A stretch of 64,000 bases of DNA from Gracilaria gracilis (GCA_030374805.1 JARGSG010000113.1:62001-126000); one strand, 5' to 3'; shown: positions 31,801 to 43,432, counted from the stretch's first letter. A program made the numbers and translations. The notes: generated by a model not told the origin, from the letters alone.

Positions 31801-34800
31801 TCTGTAGTCCACACAGAACCGCATACGGGTATCATTCTTCTTTGTGACGAGAACCACCGGGCTGGCCCAGTCCGCATTTGCTGGTTCTATGACACCTTCA
31901 CGAAGCATTCTCTCGACCTCATTGAGCTCAACCTCCCGGGCTTTTGGACCTGCACGGTAAGGCTGCTGGTAAATGGGTTTCCAGCCAGGCACCATATCAA
32001 TACGGTGCTCTGTAGCCTCAATTTGGCCCAACCGGCCCGACCACATGGGTTCAAATTCTTCTAAGAGACTGAGGATCCGGTCTCGGAGAGCCTGGTTCTC
32101 CGCACCGATCTGGACTTCCTCTCTCCAATTCCGCACTGGGTCCAGTTCCATAGTCTTTTCCTGATCCCTAACCTTAAAGGTACTGGCGATCTTCTGTTCC
32201 ATTTTGGTATTTGTCGATAACGGGGGCGCATATGCAGGGTATGGCGCATCCGTTCCTCCCCCTTCCTTAGAGGTGGCGACCTCGCCCAACACATTAGGTG
32301 AGACCGTGAAAACCCCTTGTGGTGCCGGCAATGCGATTCCAATAGTGGTATTCTTGGGTAACTTAACAATGTGATTGCTAAAGTTACTCAAGTACACCTT
32401 GAAGGTTTTGGTTAGGGATGTTGTAGATAATCCCGTTTGCCATCAAGGCGAGATGTCTTTCTGCCAACCTAGGATGGTTCTGTAGCATTACCAATCCTGG
32501 AACTGCGCATGAGGACGTTCACTACCCATTTGGGTCATAGCCGGAATTGAAACCAATTTGGTGAGCCGTATCTTGTTTGAAACCGTTTCGGTGGGTATAT
32601 TGAACCTCGGCTTCTTACGCCAACCATCTTTGGTCTGCGTATTACCCAGTATAGCAATACGACCACCTTGACGGAGAGCGACCGTTCGGGACCCTGGCAA
32701 AATTGCCTTGACATGTTTGTCAATAAAGTTGGTCCCGAGGATACAGTCTGTCGCCAGACGATCCACCACAAAGAAATTGAGCTTCACCTTCAAGGTTCCA
32801 AGTTGTACCACAGTGGTTAACATTCCTCTAAGGTGCAGTGGGCGCTCATTAGCGTCCACCAGCGGGTTGATAGTCGGGGCAGGCCGAATGTTCCGCAAGA
32901 CCGCATCGGGTATGACGCGAGCGTTTAGCACATTCGGACCGGCGCCGGTATCGAGTACACACGCAACGGGGACCTGTAGGTAATTGAGAAAGCTTACTGA
33001 AGCATTAACTTTATAGTTATTGTACTTCATTAGACACACCACATTGGGTACATCTGATTCTTCTTTTTCCACCATTAAGGTTTCCCGTTCCGGTATCGAC
33101 GGGCCTTCCAATTCACAGTTAGGGGTGGCCCCTACGCTAACCGTTCGGTGTTTTCCTGCTCCTCTTGAGCGGGGACTGTCCTTCTCCAAGATTGGTGTTT
33201 CCTCGACGAGATGAACCTGAGATGGTGATGGTTGAGCTTGTACCCTCTTTCCAGATCCATATAGGTTACGGTGGTTTTGCTGCCTGGCACTGATCAGATG
33301 TTCGCGCACCCCTGGGGGTATTTTGTCACATCTGTTCGCCAGATGGTCTGGCGACAAACAGAGCCAGCAAACCAATCCACCTGTCTGGGGATCACGCATT
33401 GCCATAGAGGTAGGTCGGGTCACCGGATTGGTCGGTGCTGTAGCATAGGAAGATGCTTGCGAACCACCCGTTGAGGTTTGTTGAGTGCTCGCCGCACTCG
33501 GGTGGCGACCTTACCGAAGCTGGTGGTACTGTCGACGACCAATTACCAATGGAGGTGGCTCGTGACTGAGCCTGCGGCGCAGTCACGAGATGAACTGCCA
33601 TTCCCTGTTGGTACGCGAATGAGCGAATCTCCCTCTGAGGTAGTGCTTTCTTCTAGCTCCAATACTGACCGTTTCGGTTTATCATTTGAGGTATGGGACG
33701 CCGACGGCTTCTTTCCGTGACGGAGAGTGTCACCTAGTCCCTGGGCATAACGGGCAAGCCCATTATAGTCCACCTTACGGTTGTTCGCCAGGTAATTGCG
33801 TACCTGCGAACGGATCGCTTTGTCAACATTGTCGGCAAAGAGCGACTTCAACCTACTAGTGGTAAAGACATTACCGCATCGGGTGGCCAGATTCCAAAGG
33901 CCCAACGAGAATTCCATTTTCGGTTTTGGCTAGAGCGTTGGCGATATGCCTGCACCTCAGCGTAACCTTCCTGGATAACCTCATCGGTAGCGTAAGTTTC
34001 CAACATGAAATTAACCACTTCTGGGTACGTCTCTAACATCTCTGTCCCCTCTTCATCAACCGCCAGGGTATTTCCACGAAGCCTGCCTTGCAGCAAGTGG
34101 TAAGCTTGACCTTTAAGGTAAAACTGGAATAACCACATGGCAGCACCTTCGGAAAAACCATTTTGGTCACATGCAATCTTGAACTTCTGTAGAAACTCAA
34201 TTACCGCAATGGGATCATCACCTGTGAAGGTAGTATCACCCATCTGGAAGCTGAGCTTCTTATGGTGCTTGGTGATCTTCTGCGCAACCTCTTGGGTGTA
34301 AGCAGAGGATCGGTTTCTCAACCGATATGACCTATAATCAACCGCTTTGGTGAACATATCGTTCAGCGGCTGACGCACCTCTAGGGTTGTATCGGTGTCC
34401 GAATCCGAGTCGGACGACTCGTACCGTTTCTTCTTACCTTTCCGGTTTCTCTTTGACGACTTCTTCGCCAACCTGTTCGGTCTCTTCTGGCGTCTACCTT
34501 TACGGTCATCATCCGACGATGAACCAGTATCGGTATCGGAGCTCGAGGAATCGGGGTCAGAGTCGTAGCCGCGATTCTTTCCCTTTCTCCTCCTCTTTTC
34601 TTTACCCTTGCGGTTTCTTCTTCGTCGCCCCTCTTCTGGGTCAGACGAATCGTCCTCAGGTCCACCAGTCTTGGTGTCCTTTCGAACGTTACCTCCAATG
34701 GGTGGCAAGTACACGTCTCGAGGGCCCATCTCTATATGGTCCTCTTGACCTTGCCTTAAACCTTGTAGGTACGCACTATCGGCCGGAATTGGCTTGATTG

Positions 34801-35300
34801 GTGCGGAAGAACCGGCAGGGATCCCTTGTGGTATGCGAGTAACCATCTTCACCCCAGGGGTTTTTGTTTCCGCCATTCCTTCGGAAACCCAAAGGTCTTG
34901 AACCACTCAGTAGATATGCTCCCGGGCACCCGTTAAGAGGTATGTTTCAACCAATTTAGGTATGCGCTGAGAGAGCTCGTGCACGGCTCGATCAACCACC
35001 AAGCGGGTAACGGCGTCCATGTCCATTGAGGTCATAGCTTCATTAACCGTAGCGGTAAAAAGAGCTTTCGCTCGATCTTCCAATTGGGGCCAAAGGTCCT
35101 CAACCGTTGTCGGCTAATCCTTGTTAGGTTCAGGAGCCAACGGTGGCTGAGTGCCCGTATCCTTTGAGGTTCCAGCCCGAGGTTGCCGAAGCAACTCCTC
35201 GGGATTATCCAGAATGGGTATAGCGGCCGAAGCCGCAGCAGAACCCTTGTGGCTAGGTGGCGCGCTAGAGCCACGAGTAATCCTTTTAGGTCTTTCCATA
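28852..35300 (-). pseudogene. Fossil gag-pol region of element B
   Basis: In element order: gag (about 35300-33300, with a Ser/Asp/Lys/Arg-rich linker and a zinc knuckle, CWLCLSPDHLANRC), protease-like region (about 33000-32600), reverse transcriptase, RNase H, integrase with a His/Cys zinc-binding head and an integrase core, and a C-terminal chromodomain (TVRWYGWGADGDTAEPPSAI). Products match element D at 56504-62943 almost residue for residue. A young but broken copy. Confidence 0.85.
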
Positions 35301-35446
35301 GTGACCAATAGTGGTATCCAATTGCTTCGCGAGTATTCCTACGAAACCAAATAGGTGTGTGAACTTCCAGAATCCTTTCCAAAGTCTTCTGTTCACCAGT
35401 AAAGGTACGACAAAAACCAAGAAACTTCTAAGTCGGGAGACCAAAA

Positions 35447-35954
35447 TGTCGTACAAATACCGATAAGGTGTGGGGTCCGCCTGGTAGAGGGAGCGCGCGA
35501 GGGCTCAACCTAAAGGGGAAAAACACACAACCAATATGGTAGTAGGGCACCTGAAACCCGCAGGGGCAAACGGCGGGGCAACTAGTCTAGACCGTGTAGG
35601 TGTACGGTAGTAGACGTCGACGCGCGGTAAAACCTGAATAGTAATAGAGTAGTAAGTGACCAAGATGGTATAGTTACTGCCCTAATGGTGCCTGACTTTA
35701 CAATACCCGAGGGGGAAGGCGAGGTGCACCACAATATATACAAGGTGCACCGACGCCGATCTCCCCTGCGGGCATGACGTCATCGGCTGTGCCCATGACC
35801 TACTGTCATGGGCCAGCAATGCTAAACTATCCTAGACTATAAATTAGAAATTAGAAATTATAAAATACAGAATACCAATTGGGTACAGTGCAGCCAGCAA
35901 GGCGCACCAGTAGGCCCACGTGGCACCAACCCATTGAGGTCTCATTGTACTACA
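35447..35954 (-). repeat. 5' LTR of element B
   Basis: 508 bp and almost identical to 26191-26698. The primer-binding site (TGGTCTCCCGACTT in element orientation) lies just inside it near 35430-35443. Confidence 0.93.
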
Positions 35955-36183
35955 CGCTTGCCACCCCCGTGGAAACAGCGCTTTATCTGAGGATACACAC
36001 ACCGTTTACACGGATCCAACCTTCAGGTCTACCTTCCTACGCCTGGCGTGAAGGGTGGTCTCGGCCTTACAAACCGACTCAGTCGTGTCACTTTCTAGAA
36101 GGGTTTTGCTTGCTGTGCTACCTCGTGTGAGGAAGATCGCGAACGCCTTCGCGGTTCTTTCTCTTTTGCGGCATTGCACTATA
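35955..36183 (+). repeat. 3' LTR of element A, right piece
   Basis: Continues the A LTR (matches 15833-16060) after the insertion of B. 35955-35959 is B's target duplication. The LTR ends GCACTATA, against GCACTACA in the 5' LTR, and is followed by ACAAT, the right-hand target duplication of A. Confidence 0.88.
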
Positions 36184-36728
36184 ACAATCAAAATCTGTTT
36201 CGGTGATGTGATGCTATATTCAGCGTATGCCTGACGCACTTGGGCAAAATGTGCGGCAAGGTTCTTAAGAGACATGGCCATTTCATGCTGCTCTTTGAGG
36301 TTGGAGCGGCGTTTGAATGCAATTTACGGGTTATGCTGAATAAAATTGCGAACGAAAGTGGCACCTGGTCGGGAGTTCTAGAATCTTATTTGTGCCTTTT
36401 GTTCGAGACGCAAACGGTCGACGAAAAACTGCACTAAGCCTTTGAAGCACTCATGGGAAAAAGACGTGCTTTGTTTCGAAAACTGTAAGACTAAATCAAC
36501 ACATATCTGTTTTTCTTCTTTGGTAAACGCAAATGGAAACATTAAACGAGGCTTTCTGAAGTCAATCTTATGCCAAATGGCGTGGTGTAGTTGGGACTTT
36601 GAAAAATTGAACATAATCGCAACTCTGCGAAGTGGGAGCTTGGTCGAGTTGTGGAAGATACAAGCAGCTTTGAAAGTCGCGTACTTGGTACCCTCCCGCA
36701 AAAGTGGGGTTATAACTCTTCGACGCAC
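36184..36728 (-). pseudogene. Pogo-like transposase, DNA-binding part (split)
   Basis: The N-terminal part of the transposase continued at 15276-13991. The minus strand encodes a Psq/CENP-B-type helix-turn-helix (LPLRRVAIMFNFSKSQLHHA), a second CENP-B-like segment (FTKEEKQICVDLVLQFSKQS), and the linker that leads to the first catalytic Asp (EYSITSPKQILI). It stays in one frame but has two stops, near 36376 and 36306, and no clear ATG, so the transposon was already decayed or has decayed since element A split it. These enzymes bind the transposon ends and insert at TA. Confidence 0.8.
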
Positions 36729-38660
36729 TTAATAGTAGCTGCGGAGACTGAGCGGCACTAACCTGACTTCGAGAACTCTTGAGGTCTTTTTCGGGAAGGA
36801 CTGCTGTGTTGGAGGTCTCGCAACGTCGGTTTTGGGGTGAAGAAAGGGCGGGAAGTTCAAATGTGGCGCTCAATTTGAATGTAATCGGCTCATCTTTGAG
36901 CTATTTGCTTCTTCATGATCCAGATTCTCAGCGAAAGTCAGAAACAGCCTTTTTTTATTCAAAAAGCTGTCCCAGGACGACCGCTTGTCCCAAAGCGAGG
37001 GCACACGATGATAGTGACCGCTGACGTAGGAGGTCCGCGAGAGCGGACCTCAATCGTGTCACAGCTGTCCACATAGACGATGCGATGAGGTGAGGTGCGC
37101 ACTGCGCACTGTTGATCGGCGCGCACGCGCCGTGGCACGCGCGCTGCGCATGCCGCCGCTTTCGCTGCGCGCATGCCATTGGTCCGATCCGCTTCTGTCT
37201 TCGGCTCGACCAGCTTGGCTTCACACGGCTGCAAGCAAATGGCAAATGGCACAGTCGTCCGTTTCTCTGTCTCTTGCTAATGTTCCCGAGCACGCCAACT
37301 TGGAAGAAAAAGTCCACCGTGATCCGCCTTGATGAGCGTGAGAACGGTGGGAAAAGCAGAAAGGTTCATCTTGTTCTGGCTCAAAGTGTTCACGAAAGCG
37401 CTTACTTCAGAGACCGAGCTAACCCTCGTACCCTGCCTCCTTGCTTGCCGCCGTCCGGGCAGTTCGCTCCAAAACTATAGGTGTTGAAGGAACTGCAATG
37501 TTATTTCTTTCTTGACAAATCAGGAGGTGGGCGCTCTTTTGGCATCTACATGGCGAGCACGCGGGTTTCTCCGATAGCACAGTGCAGATATCCAAAAAGG
37601 AGGCCGTCGACTTGATCGCAACGCATCGGCAAAGACCCCGTCGCAATCGACACCGCAACGAGTCCCACCGGTGACACCCAACGCACCGACAACCGCCCCA
37701 GCCCTCGTGCTCTTCGTGCCGCTGTTTAGCAGTTCCAGCAAGCCCTACACTTCCGCTAACTTGCGTTTTCCCCATTGCAGTATCCCAGATCATGTACAGC
37801 ACGCTGCACGCATGCACAGAGTGAGAGCTCACACCCTTGTCGCACCGCAAGTTGGCTTGGCGCTACACTCATTTCCCGCCGAGAATAGCCTCTCCTTGAG
37901 CCCACAAGTCAATTTCCCTGAGAAGCTTTTGTTTATCTCTGGAGCGAGAGCCCCACATGTTTTCTAATCTTCGGACAGACACCTCATTCTTTCTTCAAAC
38001 TTTGTCCAATTGGAGTTCCTGAGCCAAAAGCTATGGCCTTTTACCATTCGGAACAGCTCACGTTGTGGTAGGAGCACAGCTTTCGGCTTAGCGCTGCCCG
38101 CTTCCAATGCTGACGCAAATTCCAGGGACCTCTTTATCGATGCATGACCATGGAAGATACCCTCGCAACAAGATCAGTATATCCTCTACACGTACATGTT
38201 CTGGAAACGGGAAGTTGCAACAAGCAACACGGTCGTCTTGCTCTGAAATCTCGGTCGTAGATAATCCCAGAACGAAAACGTGTGCCAACTTGTTGGCATG
38301 ATCTCCCGATCACGTAACATCGCAGGCTTTAGAGTGAAAATACGTGAGGCCTGTCTGCTTAGGACCATACCTGGACAAATCAACTTTCTAAGAAATCTGA
38401 AGTGGTTCACAGTTGGACAACCTTAGGTAAGTTTACCAAGGGTATCTATGTACAGCTGTAGTTGATACTTCAGATGGGGTTCAACTCGACAAAGGCACAC
38501 TGCAGAATGATGGAATCACCTCCCAACCACTCTATCTTCGCTTGTACAAAGAAATGTAACAAGCTTCTTCGGCCTCGAGCAAGGACACCGACTTCCATCC
38601 ATCTCCTCGCCCACTAGCGACGCTTCTTATCCCTTGCGCTGTAACTTGCTCATCGCTACC
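36729..38660. other. Gene-poor region with partial R1 and R2 repeats
   Basis: No gene I can support. 37012-37073 holds the end of repeat R1 and repeat R2. 37080-37200 is a GC-rich stretch full of GCGC words. Several short frames on both strands (for example 37112-37480) lack protein-like features. The last few hundred bases should contain the promoter of the gene starting at 38661, but I see no clear TATA box. Confidence 0.35.
37012..37073 (+). repeat. Repeat R1, partial copy 3, with R2
   Basis: 37012-37060 matches 4861-4910 (the end of R1) and contains a perfect hairpin GGTCCGC-GAGA-GCGGACC with a GNRA-type loop. 37054-37073 is the 20-bp R2 string also found at 8018-8037. Confidence 0.6.
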
Positions 38661-40490
38661 ATGCGTACTCCTCGCCGTGGCCGCAAAACCCGAGCCCCGG
38701 GTTGGCTGCGACAGTCCCTCGCAGTTCTGGGCGGCTCGTCGGCCTCTGCCGCTGCATATATCACTTGGATGACCGTCACCAACTGGAATGTACTGGCTAT
38801 GGGCCCTACGGGCCAATGGATATGATAGATTTCGAACATCGTTCCTGATAGAAGTGAACATTTGACGGTGTAGGGTTGGACCTACGGGCCGTTCTTCGCC
38901 ACTATGGTTGCCGGTGTCGCCATGATCTCAATTGCTATCATGAGCACCCTCGTTGTTGGCGATAACTACCAGAAGCTCGAAGCTTCGTTTTCACGTTACG
39001 TTGCCGCCGTGTTCGAAGAGGACCGTGAGAAAAGCATCGACTTTGTGGCGGATGCGGTCTCGCTGATTAAGGAACGCATCGCGGCGTATGGATATGTTAC
39101 TGCCACTTCCCGCCGGCATTCCGTTGGAAGCCTGTTCCGCTCCAAGTGGAAGCTTTACACCGGCGCCATCCAGTTTAACGAGTATGTCGCTAGCTCCAAA
39201 CAGTTTCTTGAGCACCTGCAAGACAGTGTTGAGAAGGAGGTCGTCCACAACGCGTACCCCAAAGCCGCCGTCACTCAGCTGTCCGAAGAGCTCAGCACAG
39301 TTGTGATGCGTGGCCTCTCGGATATCTATGACGTCAATCTGCCTGGCGAGGAGGAACGCTTTCTTGCAGAAGTTGCTTGCACAATCAAGCAAGGTCGGCA
39401 AATGGAGCTGGCCAATGACGTGATGTACATGTGCGTGTCGTACAAGCATCAAAGAACCTCTAAGGCAGGTAGAATTCTGAAGAGGTGCACAAGAAGCAAC
39501 CCTCGCATGCGATGCACATGCCAGGACGTACCGGAGTGCAATGGTCGGAAGGAAATGGGTATGCTCGACTCGAACTGGAGAGAGGTGTACCGTGAGGCCA
39601 AACGTTGCGCTCTCATGGCCGGTGTCGAGAAGATTTCCCTCTAGGTGGACAAGCAGGTCTACCACGACGATTACTCCTGGATCGCCTTGGGTCTGGTCCC
39701 ATACCTGGTGTTCCCTACCATCCGCTCCAGGGTCACTGGAACAGAAGCTGATCGGCTGTGGCTGCGTCTAGAGCAGGCATGTGCGAAGATCGGCCCAGGA
39801 ATCACACACGACTGGGGCGATGACGTGGACATGTTGCAACATTTGGTCATCACTCGCACGCCCATTGAAAGTTTTCTCACCGTTTCCGAACTCGTGCGCG
39901 GGCGCGGTTGCGATCGCTATCATGATCCATCACGAACCACCTTTATCGCGGATCTAGAGAGGTTGAGATCGTGGGCCGGTGGCGTCGTGCGCGCTGGTAA
40001 GGCCAGCGTAATTCTTCAGACTCCCATGAGGGATATTTCGTGGTACCAAAGCGGAAGACGCGATTGCTCCCATCTGGCAATTTACGATGACGATCTTGAG
40101 GATGTTAACCTTGTCAAAGACTACAAGCAAGCGCTGAGCGCCGTGGAAACGCCAGGCGATGAGGTTTGGCGAGTAGAAGATTTGCTGCTAGAAGGTCGAG
40201 CTGTGGAGGTGGAAAGGGAGTTTGTCGACAGGCTGAAGGAGGGTACCATAGTGACCCAGGTTGATGCTGAAGTGAACAACGTTAAAACGTTTTTGGTGGT
40301 GACGCTGACAATGGGTGGTTGCATGGCGTCCCATGTTAGAGTCTCCTATGGACATGGGAATGTGGAGGGACATGTGCTAAGCTCATGCAAGGATTCTCGC
40401 AGCCGAGACGAGATCGCAGTGCACTTGGAACAGCGTAAAAGGGATGAGAAACGGGCTTTTCGCACTTTGAACGATTTCAACTGGCGTTAG
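38661..40490 (+). CDS. Hypothetical two-pass membrane protein (exon model)
   Basis: Proposed exon 1 is 38661-38789 (43 codons from ATG, basic N-terminus), the intron 38790-38873 (GT...TAG, 84 bases), and exon 2 from 38874. The join is in phase 0 and links two hydrophobic segments: LAVLGGSSASAAAYITWMTV in exon 1 and FFATMVAGVAMISIAIMSTLVV in exon 2. A long, mostly helical, charged soluble part follows. A TAG at 39642-39644 interrupts an otherwise continuous frame that runs on to 40490. It follows a pyrimidine tract (TTTCCCTCTAG), so it may be a 3' splice site of a short 60-base intron (39585-39644, phase 0), or a true disabling stop. I recognise no family. With either reading through, the product would be about 560-580 residues. 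Confidence 0.5.
38790..38873 (+). other. Proposed intron of the membrane protein gene
   Basis: Begins GTACTG and ends GTGTAG. Removing it joins NWN to GWTYGPFF in frame and pairs two membrane segments. The donor is not a strong consensus, so this is a model, not a certainty. Confidence 0.4.
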
Positions 40491-41917
40491 CGGGTGGGGT
40501 GACATGTGGAGTTGTTTCCCCTATTGGATATGTTTGGATCTCTGACAAGCCCTCCTTGCAGTGAAGCAAGCGTTAGCGTCGGACGTTTTTCGCTTTCACT
40601 GGATACGTTTGTACATTTCGAAGAAAAGACGCTGTTCACATCCTGAAACAAAAATGGCTCGTTGTAGAATTTCTACAGACGCTGGCAGTTGGATAGGTTC
40701 AACTTCCGACACGAAGGTGATGTTCCGTCCACTTTGGAAACCGGTGAGGGTAGTGGGCAGTGAGCAATGTCTGGGTAGTTCTTTTGCGTTGAAGGCTTTT
40801 CTGGGGATTCAGGATGGGCTGAGTTCCCTTGCGAACACAGCTCCACGTATTATTTTCTCGCGCACAGACCTCATTGTGCATCCTGACTCTTCCGCTCAAC
40901 AAGGTAACTTTGTAATCGGCGCTCACGACACTTCTGAGAGAGATTTGTTGAGCTTGAGCGCTTGCAGTCCCGAGGAGACGAACGTATTGCAGTTTGAAGT
41001 ATTCAAGGAGTTTGGATTGTACTTGCTCGATGTTTTCAGACTTCGTTGTGAAAGACGTCAGCAAAGCAGAACTTGGAACAGAAACATATACGGTTGGATG
41101 GGAAGTCCTCGGTAACTTCTGCGAGTTTGGAATGTTTGGGATGGTCATGGCTGCGGTTCAGGTCTCGGGGGAACATATGGTGTATGCACTTGTGGGACCG
41201 CAGCTACATTTGATCTTCGCCTTCATAATGAAAGGAAACGATCCACATGTTTCCTTCAGGATAAGGGTACCCAGCTGATTTGGACGAAGGAGAACAAGAA
41301 AATCGCTTGGAATACTTGGACGGTGTGCCACCACACACACCGCACCAGGGCTGCACGATGGTGTGGAGAATGGCGCTTGACACAGATCATGTCAACAGCT
41401 TGGCGATACGTCGCATCTCTGTGACTGTTTTGCATGTCATAATTTGCTCTATGCTGTAATAACGTGAATACAAGGACTGTGAGCATACGGTTTTGACATC
41501 GCCGTTGATGTAATCAAGGTTGAAAAGTGGTTTGATTAGAACAAAGGTGTCTAGCCTAATCTTCTGGATAGCACGAGCTAGAGATGGATTCGAATCAAGA
41601 GTACTTGGTATCTGTCGTAGAGCTGTTGAAAGCAAATTGCAGTTTAGTGACGGTATTAACGGCGCTATACGGGGTTTTCGAGCTCGACGTTATGCAATTC
41701 GAACCTATTCCGCCTCCTTTTTCGCCGCTCTATGTGAAGAAACGCTTGCAAAACTCGTGCTTGGGGCCGCTGTGGCATCGGTAAATGGCAGAAGATGCGA
41801 TCGTTGTTGCAATTGGGGTCACGTTGGGTGCTTTGAAGCGCAATGGTGCGTTGCGGAGCAATTGAATGTGCTACCTGGAAACCTTGTCAGGTCTTGCTGG
41901 TTTGGGTTTGGAATGGG
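40491..41917. other. Region with weak frames only
   Basis: Plus-strand frames at 40561-41115, 40994-41278 and 41584-41784 are protein-like in places, for example VVKDVSKAELGTETYTVGWE, but shift frame and match nothing I know. They may be remains of a decayed gene following the membrane protein gene. No RNA gene or repeat seen. Confidence 0.25.
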
Positions 41918-41925
41918 TATATAAA
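41918..41925 (+). promoter_or_regulatory. TATA box
   Basis: TATATAAA lies 113 bases upstream of the ATG at 42038, a suitable position for a core promoter with a leader of about 80 bases. Confidence 0.55.
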
Positions 41926-42037
41926 GCAAGTGGGATTGGAGTGAACCCGGCTTTTGCTTCCGCGTTGTCTCAGCCTTTGCTCATCAACTGCACTCTTGAA
42001 GTGAACTGAGACGTAAAGCTTTGAAACGAAATCTACA

Positions 42038-42832
42038 ATGGCTGCCCATTCCTCCTCAAATGCGTTTGACAAGCTATTGAAGGAACAGGTTCTGGAGCAC
42101 TATGAAGTCAACGTGGCAGGGTTCAAGAGGAAGGTACAGGGATGCGGGCATATCCGCCACTTCGATGACGAGTTCACGAAGTACGAAGAAGATCTCTGGT
42201 ACGGGGCTGTGTTTGTAGTTCCCGAGAGCTTTGGACCGCAATGGTCAAGCGAACTTAAGCGAAAGCAGGTGGACATGCTCACCCGCCGTGTGGGGCGTTA
42301 CATTGGGGCCCATTTTGCCGATCTTGTGCAAAGGTCGACGCAGATACAAATGGCATGGGAAAGCCTTGTCGAAGAAGGCGCTGTCCAGGAGATATCCCCG
42401 ACTTTTGGACTGCAGAATTTGTACCTGGAGGAAGATTCAGAGGAAGAGGATATAGACGTTGGGGTTACCCTTCCTCTAGAGTTCTCGGTAACGTGGGATG
42501 AAGACGCCCGCTGCTCTCTTTTGATGATAAATGGGATGAGAGGGCAGCGGAGCGGAACGAACAGGGATCTGGGGGCGTTTGCGGGAATGGTGGTGAAAGA
42601 GGCGGTGGGACATGTAATGGAGGAGTGGGAGCGGCAAAATCCTGGCCTGCAAAGGGCTGCACGGAACATTGTGGGAGTCGCTCCCCTCCGAAGCTGCATG
42701 AGAGAAGGCCGTACTCCAGGTATGATATGGAGTCGGGCGCTGTTCTCACCGCCTTGGGAGACATACTTACCGGATGGGTGGAGGTCTGTCCTAGCTTCCA
42801 GAGGACTTCTAGATCTTGTGAGGATCCAGTAA
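42038..42832 (+). CDS. Hypothetical protein, 264 residues
   Basis: Single open frame, with ATG in a good context (ACAATGG) downstream of a TATA box. The product is soluble and charged, without a signal peptide or membrane segment. It has an acidic patch (YLEEDSEEEDIDVG, about residues 131-144) and several Trp residues (WYGAVFVVPESFGPQW, WERQNPG). I recognise no domain. Codon use and length argue for a real gene. It could be a member of a lineage-specific family. Confidence 0.55.
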   Translation: MAAHSSSNAFDKLLKEQVLEHYEVNVAGFKRKVQGCGHIRHFDDEFTKYEEDLWYGAVFVVPESFGPQWSSELKRKQVDMLTRRVGRYIGAHFADLVQRSTQIQMAWESLVEEGAVQEISPTFGLQNLYLEEDSEEEDIDVGVTLPLEFSVTWDEDARCSLLMINGMRGQRSGTNRDLGAFAGMVVKEAVGHVMEEWERQNPGLQRAARNIVGVAPLRSCMREGRTPGMIWSRALFSPPWETYLPDGWRSVLASRGLLDLVRIQ

Positions 42833-42877
42833 TTAGAGAAGTGATCATCCTCATCTGCTCTATAAAATGAGTTAAAT

Positions 42878-43432
42878 GTGTGTTCCGTGACCCGTCTGCT
42901 CTTAAAGGAATGTTTGGAAGGGATGTTATTAGCACTTGAATCGAACATTGAGAGGGAAAGCACAAAAGTTTTTGGTCAAGTAGTACGATCGAACAGTTCA
43001 TCCCTCAATCATGACAATAAGTATAAAATCTTGTTGTTCGTCGCCATCCTTCAGCATAGCAATGATCTTCCCTTGCCGTTTGGGCGGAGAGTCTGTGCCT
43101 TTTGTACGCACGCTTTTCTCGTAACTTGTGACACATCACTTCTACACCCATTGGCAACTTACCTGACTGGAAAGCGAACAGTTTGCCACTGTAGACCGGG
43201 TGTTATCAATGATGTTGAGCACTACGTATTACGGTGCCCAATGAGGACGGCTTCTAGAATGGTATGCCTACCACCTCGTCAAGATCGTCGACGAATGAGC
43301 GTAGGGGAGATAATTAGAAATGGCCTGAAAGAGTGCTGGGTTTTCTGGTGAGAGAGCGTTTCTTCCAACAGAAACGCGCTGCGGTAAGTAGGAATTATAC
43401 TACCGCGCCCGTATCAGAGAGAGAGAGAGAGA
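42878..43432 (+). pseudogene. LINE-like 3' fragment, plus strand
   Basis: The open stretch ending at 43351 finishes with a Cys/His cluster, CHCRPGVINDVEHYVLRC. It resembles the CxxC...HxxxxC knuckle found after the reverse transcriptase of many non-LTR retrotransposons. A short 3' non-coding tail ends in a (GA)n run at about 43415-43432 in place of poly(A). The 3' 200 bases are repeated in inverted orientation at 43786-43986. No reverse transcriptase core is visible upstream, so this is 5'-truncated or decayed. The LINE assignment rests on the knuckle and the tail only. Confidence 0.4.

Larger units (their letters stand above)
26191..35954 (-). mobile_element. Gypsy chromovirus B, minus strand, inside A's LTR
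   Basis: Element B runs right to left, with 508-bp LTRs at both ends (35447-35954 is the 5' LTR, 26191-26698 the 3' LTR). I saw only about two differences between them, so the insertion is young. It is flanked by a perfect 5-bp duplication, CGCTT (26186-26190 and 35955-35959). Gag and pol lie at 28852-35300; about 2.15 kb of non-coding DNA precedes the 3' LTR. It is nearly identical in coding sequence to element D at 55849 onward. It is broken, with about four or five interruptions. The whole element is studded with ACC-N5-GGT dyads. Confidence 0.93.

Noticed and set aside
29288-32983. Plus-strand frames across element B, and their mirror images across element D
   Set aside because: Shadows of gag and pol on the opposite strand, repeated in both copies because the copies are nearly identical.
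37112-37480. Overlapping frames in the GC-rich stretch
   Set aside because: Several frames on both strands are open only because of GC content; none has a plausible domain or start context.
40561-41278. Possible gene after the membrane protein gene
   Set aside because: Two partial frames without a shared phase, no recognisable domain and no splice sites that link them well; kept only as a region note.
43415-43432. GA run as telomere-like or ordinary microsatellite
   Set aside because: It sits exactly at the end of both inverted arms, so it is better read as the 3' tail of the element.
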